Assembly (NCBI GenBank): GCA_039182735.1
Contig: JBCDCB010000006.1
Span: forward strand, 1-64,000
Origin: JBCDCB01 sp039182735
GTDB taxonomy: Bacteria; Planctomycetota; Phycisphaerae; Phycisphaerales; UBA1924
Direction: 5' to 3'
Length of the DNA: 64,000 bases
How positions within the stretch are numbered: the stretch's first letter is position 1; the number at the start of each line of letters is the position of its first letter. The notes beneath the pieces were generated by a model. The model did no database searches and was not told the DNA's origin. It saw only the letters and a program-made list of their open reading frames with translations. The translations under genes and the position numbers were made by a program. Positions 60,589 through 64,000 of the stretch are shown here, in pieces.

Positions 60589-61035
60589 TCACGCAGACGC
60601 GGCGCGCGCCTCGTCACCAAGACGGACGAGCTCGTGCCTCGTCGTCCACTTCTTCTCCGCGAGCACGAACTGCTCGCCGATGCGTGCCATGGTGTTCACC
60701 ACGAGCGGGCCCTGCAGATTGCCCGTCAGCGCGTCGCCCACCTTGTTCACGATCACGAAGACCTGCGCGTCGCTCACATCATCGAGGCGCAGGCCCTCCA
60801 TCTGCTCGCCGCGGATCGGTACCGAGTACTCCTTCACGAAGAGCGTCGGGTCCGTCACCACGAACGCGAGCGATGGGTCTTCCAGGCACTGCAGCCAGAA
60901 GAAGCACGCCTCTTCGTTGGGCTGCAGCAGGCAGTACCGCTTGTGCTCGTTGAAACCCAACAGTCCCTTCGGGAACTCAATCACGCGGTCCTCCGCGATC
61001 TCGATCGTCCCGAACCTCGTCGTCTGAACCTCCAT
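60589..61035 (-). CDS. fliW: Flagellar assembly factor FliW
   Basis: The 148-residue protein matches FliW: 'TRFGTIEIAEDRVIEFPKGLLGFNEHKRYCLL', 'PSLAFVVTDP', 'VFVIVNKVGDALTGNLQGPLVVN'. In other bacteria FliW binds CsrA and free flagellin in turn, so flagellin export releases FliW to sequester CsrA and lifts repression of flagellin translation. GGAGG lies 6 nt before the ATG. It lies between flgL and csrA, the usual order for this switch. Confidence 0.95.
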   Translation of the reverse strand: MEVQTTRFGTIEIAEDRVIEFPKGLLGFNEHKRYCLLQPNEEACFFWLQCLEDPSLAFVVTDPTLFVKEYSVPIRGEQMEGLRLDDVSDAQVFVIVNKVGDALTGNLQGPLVVNTMARIGEQFVLAEKKWTTRHELVRLGDEARAASA

Positions 61036-61154
61036 CGGAGGCCTCCACACCCTCGGCCTGGTCTCCTGTACCACCCCGGAACGTCCCGCCGGGTCGCGTC
61101 CTGCGTCGCGCGGACCGGCCGGAGGCCCGCACGAGAAATCCATCAACCCCGGCG

Positions 61155-63206
61155 TCAGCCGAGGAAGTTGATCAGCGACAGCTGCGACTGCTGCGCTGTT
61201 GCCGTCAGGCCCGCCTGCAGCTGCGTCTGCAGCAGGCTGAACCGCGTGCTCGCCTCCACAAAGTCGAGGTCGCGCACCTGGCTCCGGATCGATTGGTCGA
61301 GCAATCGCACGTCTTCCGTCCTCGCTTCGATCGCGTCGAGCTGCTGCGATCGTCCGCCGACCCGCGCCCGCGCGAGCGCCACCTGATCGACGGCTTCTTC
61401 CAATCTCTGCCCCGCAAACTCGATGCCACGTTCGTCGTTGCTCGAGAGCGCGTCGCGAAGTTCCACCAATGCCGTCAGGAAGTTGTCCACGCGGACCGTC
61501 GCGCGGTCTTCGCCGACCAGCGCCGAACCCGGCCCGGCAGTCGCCACGCCGTCGAGCAGACCGAGGTCGTCCGCCGCGAACCCGTTGAGACTGCTCACCG
61601 AGACCGCCCCCGGCGATGCGGTGAGGTCTTCGAGCCGGATCCCACCGGCGCTCGGTTCGACCGAGGCCTGGAACGCCGCGCCGAACCCCGCCGTGGCCGC
61701 CTCCGCGTTGATCCGCGCGACGACCGTCCCGATGTCCACCATGTCCTGCGGACGCAGATCCACCGTAAAGGTGCTCACCCCGTCGGCGAGCGTGATCTCG
61801 AAGTCGATGTCCCGCGTCGGATCGGGCAGCCCTGTCACCGGATCGACCGCCCCGTCGGCGATCGCCACGCCGCGACCATCATTCAGATCCTCGATCAGCG
61901 TGCTCTCGGCGAAGGTCTTGATGCCCAGGCGCGTCGCCGCCCCGACGCCCCCGCTGTCGCCGATCGACATGCGGAGGCCGGCCACCTCGTTCACCGCGTT
62001 GATGCCGTCACCCGCGTCGTTGATGTCGATGCGAACGCCGAGGTCGAGCCGCTCGACCGCCTCGCGAAACTCGCCGAGCGACATCGTCGCGTCGAGCGTC
62101 ACGCTGCCCGTCCGACCGCCGTTCTCGAAGACGATGTCGGCGAAGCTCAAGGGCGGCGTCGGGTTCATGTCGCCAAAGAGCGTGGCATCGGTGACGCGCG
62201 GGTCGAGGTCGCCGCTCGCCGCCGGGTCCGCCGGCGCGCCGTTGGTGTAGGCGTGGTCGCTCAGCCCGAGCGCCGTCGCGGTTGACCCGGTCGGCCCATC
62301 AGAGAAGGTAATGATCGTGGGCCCCGCCGCCGCGACGTCGATCGCCAGCCGATCCCCGCCCGCCGCCACACCGATCCCGTTCGGGAACGCGCCGTTCAGC
62401 GCGCCCGGCGCGTTCGTCCGGATCGCGGACTCCAGGATTTCCGCGGCGTCTCCGACCGTGTCCGCCTGCGAAAGATCCACGCTGAACGTCGTCGGCGTGC
62501 CGCCCACATCGACCGTCACGTCAAGGCTCCCGAGGGGCAGGTTCCCCACCGCCGGGCCGCGCAGCGCATCGATCGGCGTCGTCCGCGTCACGTTCGCGTT
62601 CAGATCGACAACGCTCTCCACCCGCGCCGACACCGCGCCGAGCGCCTCGCCGGCGCCGATCGTCACGGGGAAGTTCACGCCAGCCCCGAGGTCCGTGCGC
62701 AGCCCGTCGCCCTGCCCCGCGTACCGGAACCCGCCGAAGAACGTCTCGATCGGGTCGAGCCCGACCGTCTCGCCCGCGAAGTAGTGCAGCCCGCCGATGT
62801 CCCCGTTCAGCGTGGTCTGCGCCCGATCGATGAGCGACTGGACGATCAGCGCCTGCTCGGCGCGGGTGTCCGGATCGCTCGTCACGCCGATGTTCGCCAG
62901 CGCGAGCGTGCGGGCCTCGAGCACCACGTCGCTCAGTTCGCCCAGCGCGCTGTCCACCGTATCGAGCATCAGGCGCCCGTTGTTCATCGCGCCGAGCCGT
63001 CGCTCGGTGGTCTCGAGCCGGCGATCCAGTGTCGTGATGAGCGCCGAGGCGACGGCGTCGTCGCTCGTGCGGTTCACGCGCAATCCCGTCGAGAGCTGCT
63101 CGTTGATGCGCAGCAGCGACAGGTTCGTCGCGTTGATGTTGCGCGTCGAGATCTGCGAGAAGAGCGCGTTGGGTGTTCTCGCGATGTTCGCCGGGATCTG
63201 TCCCAT
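61155..63206 (-). CDS. flgL: Flagellar hook-associated protein 3 (FlgL)
   Basis: The 683-residue protein has flagellin-like ends ('NINATNLSLLRINEQLSTGLRVNRTSDDAVASAL' near the start and 'DLDFVEASTRFSLLQTQLQAGLTATAQQSQLSLINFLG' at the end). A very large middle of about 400 residues is rich in glycine, alanine and aspartate. Typical FlgL is 300-500 residues, so this is oversized. It joins the hook to the filament with FlgK. GGAGG precedes the ATG, 15 nt after the flgK stop. Confidence 0.9.
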   Translation of the reverse strand: MGQIPANIARTPNALFSQISTRNINATNLSLLRINEQLSTGLRVNRTSDDAVASALITTLDRRLETTERRLGAMNNGRLMLDTVDSALGELSDVVLEARTLALANIGVTSDPDTRAEQALIVQSLIDRAQTTLNGDIGGLHYFAGETVGLDPIETFFGGFRYAGQGDGLRTDLGAGVNFPVTIGAGEALGAVSARVESVVDLNANVTRTTPIDALRGPAVGNLPLGSLDVTVDVGGTPTTFSVDLSQADTVGDAAEILESAIRTNAPGALNGAFPNGIGVAAGGDRLAIDVAAAGPTIITFSDGPTGSTATALGLSDHAYTNGAPADPAASGDLDPRVTDATLFGDMNPTPPLSFADIVFENGGRTGSVTLDATMSLGEFREAVERLDLGVRIDINDAGDGINAVNEVAGLRMSIGDSGGVGAATRLGIKTFAESTLIEDLNDGRGVAIADGAVDPVTGLPDPTRDIDFEITLADGVSTFTVDLRPQDMVDIGTVVARINAEAATAGFGAAFQASVEPSAGGIRLEDLTASPGAVSVSSLNGFAADDLGLLDGVATAGPGSALVGEDRATVRVDNFLTALVELRDALSSNDERGIEFAGQRLEEAVDQVALARARVGGRSQQLDAIEARTEDVRLLDQSIRSQVRDLDFVEASTRFSLLQTQLQAGLTATAQQSQLSLINFLG

Positions 63207-63221
63207 GACGCCCGCCTCCCC

Positions 63222-64000
63222 TTACACGATCGAGATCAGTGTCTGCGTGAGCTCGTCCACCACGCTGATGAACCGGGCCGCGCCCTGGTACTGCTGCTGG
63301 AACGTGATGAGATTGATCGATTCCTCGTCAAGGCTGACGCCGCTGACCGCGGCGCGCTGCGCTTCGAGGTTCAGCCGCACGGTGTCGAGCGCCTCGAAGT
63401 TGGTGATCGCGGCGGACGTCTCGACGCCGATGCGCCCCGTCGTCTCGCCCCACTGTTCCAGCTGTGTGCGTCCACCGATCGAACCGATCGGCGCGTCGCG
63501 CAGCTGCGCGAGCGCCAGCACCGTGTCGTTCCGCCCCTCGCCCGAGCCCGTGACGAGCAGCGACGGATCGGCCTCCAGCTCTTCACGCACCGCGATGTCA
63601 CCGGCGCTGGTGCCCTGGAAGAACGTGTTGATCCCGAAGACCGCCAGCGCCTCGCTGCTGTCGTCCTTGAACGACACGTCGAAGCCCGCATCCGTAAACA
63701 CACGCAGCCTGCCATCCGCGGTGATCTCGGCGTTCAGGTTCGCCACGCCATCGAGCGCCGCGACGATGTCGGCCATCGTCGTGTCATCGCCGAACCCCGC
63801 GGCACCCGTGTTGTCGATCCCATCGAGATCGACCTCGATCACCGATTCCGTCTGGTTCCCCGTCTGATCCGTGATGACGACCGTAAACGTCCCGTTCCGT
63901 GCGTTGATCGGCAGACCCGAGAAAGTCGCGTTCGTCGGATCGTTCAGCGCGAGCGTCTGGTCCGCCGGGTTTACCGCGAGCCACCCGGTGGTGTCCGTCA
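63222..64000 (-). CDS. flgK: Flagellar hook-associated protein 1 (FlgK), C-terminal part
   Basis: The frame stays open to the window end, so the start lies beyond it. The 258 visible C-terminal residues end 'SLDEESINLITFQQQYQGAARFISVVDELTQTLISIV', the FlgK/FlgE-type terminal helix. 'LAQLRDAPIGSIGGRTQLEQWGETTGRIGVET' is typical of the FlgK pre-terminal region. An internal GTG at 63842 is not the start, since coding sequence continues in frame upstream. It is the first recognised gene of the filament block and is followed by flgL 15 nt later. Confidence 0.9.
   Translation of the reverse strand, partial: TDTTGWLAVNPADQTLALNDPTNATFSGLPINARNGTFTVVITDQTGNQTESVIEVDLDGIDNTGAAGFGDDTTMADIVAALDGVANLNAEITADGRLRVFTDAGFDVSFKDDSSEALAVFGINTFFQGTSAGDIAVREELEADPSLLVTGSGEGRNDTVLALAQLRDAPIGSIGGRTQLEQWGETTGRIGVETSAAITNFEALDTVRLNLEAQRAAVSGVSLDEESINLITFQQQYQGAARFISVVDELTQTLISIV

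Overview
The window is high-GC bacterial DNA (about two thirds G+C by eye), densely packed with about 60 protein genes and no rRNA, tRNA, CRISPR or transposon that I could recognise. Several markers point to Planctomycetota, most likely a flagellated member of the Phycisphaerae: a 55-residue 'small basic protein' of the Planctomycetes/Verrucomicrobia/Chlamydiae type, two prepilin-type proteins with the planctomycete GFTLVELLVVISIIALLIG head, a PEP-CTERM-like exported protein ending in PAPGAVAL...RRR, membrane proteins led by a CPxC/CPEC zinc ribbon, a Ser/Thr kinase, and a dispersed-repeat-like segment next to a flagellin. The lineage is an inference from these families; no rRNA is present to confirm it.

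Layout. 1-9.8 kb: a DUF1643 protein, an M16 peptidase pair (one catalytic, one lacking the zinc motif), an MscS channel, an HDOD-GGDEF signalling protein and two tandem alpha/beta hydrolases. 9.1-15.2 kb: plsC and cmk, a TIM-barrel epimerase-like protein, gcvH and an ABC exporter (ATPase plus FtsX-type permease). 15.2-22 kb: a small membrane protein, uvrB, a CorA-type transporter and uvrA. 22-30.4 kb: a coupled pair of related membrane proteins, a tRNA-binding-domain protein, dacB, bioB, a PEP-CTERM-like protein, miaB, a zinc-ribbon membrane protein and a fructosamine-kinase-like protein. 30.5-40.5 kb: two prepilin-like genes, a RidA-like protein, transaldolase, a Ser/Thr kinase, an SPFH protein, gapA, an aminotransferase and the small basic protein. 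40.6-49.4 kb: a chaperone block read entirely on the minus strand (groEL2, unknown, DUF433, DUF5615, groES, groEL1, unknown, dnaJ, grpE, fmdB-like, acpS). 49.6-54.7 kb: a zinc-ribbon membrane protein divergent from a MoxR ATPase, then hpt, ppa, pgi and a small gene that appears to continue past an in-frame TGA. 55-64 kb: a flagellar filament block on the minus strand (flgK, cut by the window end; flgL; fliW; csrA; three flagellins).

How the genes work together. The flagellar block carries filament parts beside the FliW-CsrA switch that controls flagellin translation in other bacteria. The chaperone block gathers both folding machines within 8 kb. pgi, gapA and transaldolase are scattered central-carbon genes; uvrA and uvrB are repair partners separated by one gene. 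The most striking general signal is at gene starts: many first genes have no Shine-Dalgarno but carry a TAnnnT box ending 5-9 nt, most often 6 nt, before the start codon, which suggests widespread leaderless transcripts. Downstream genes in operons instead use Shine-Dalgarno sites or 4-nt overlaps.
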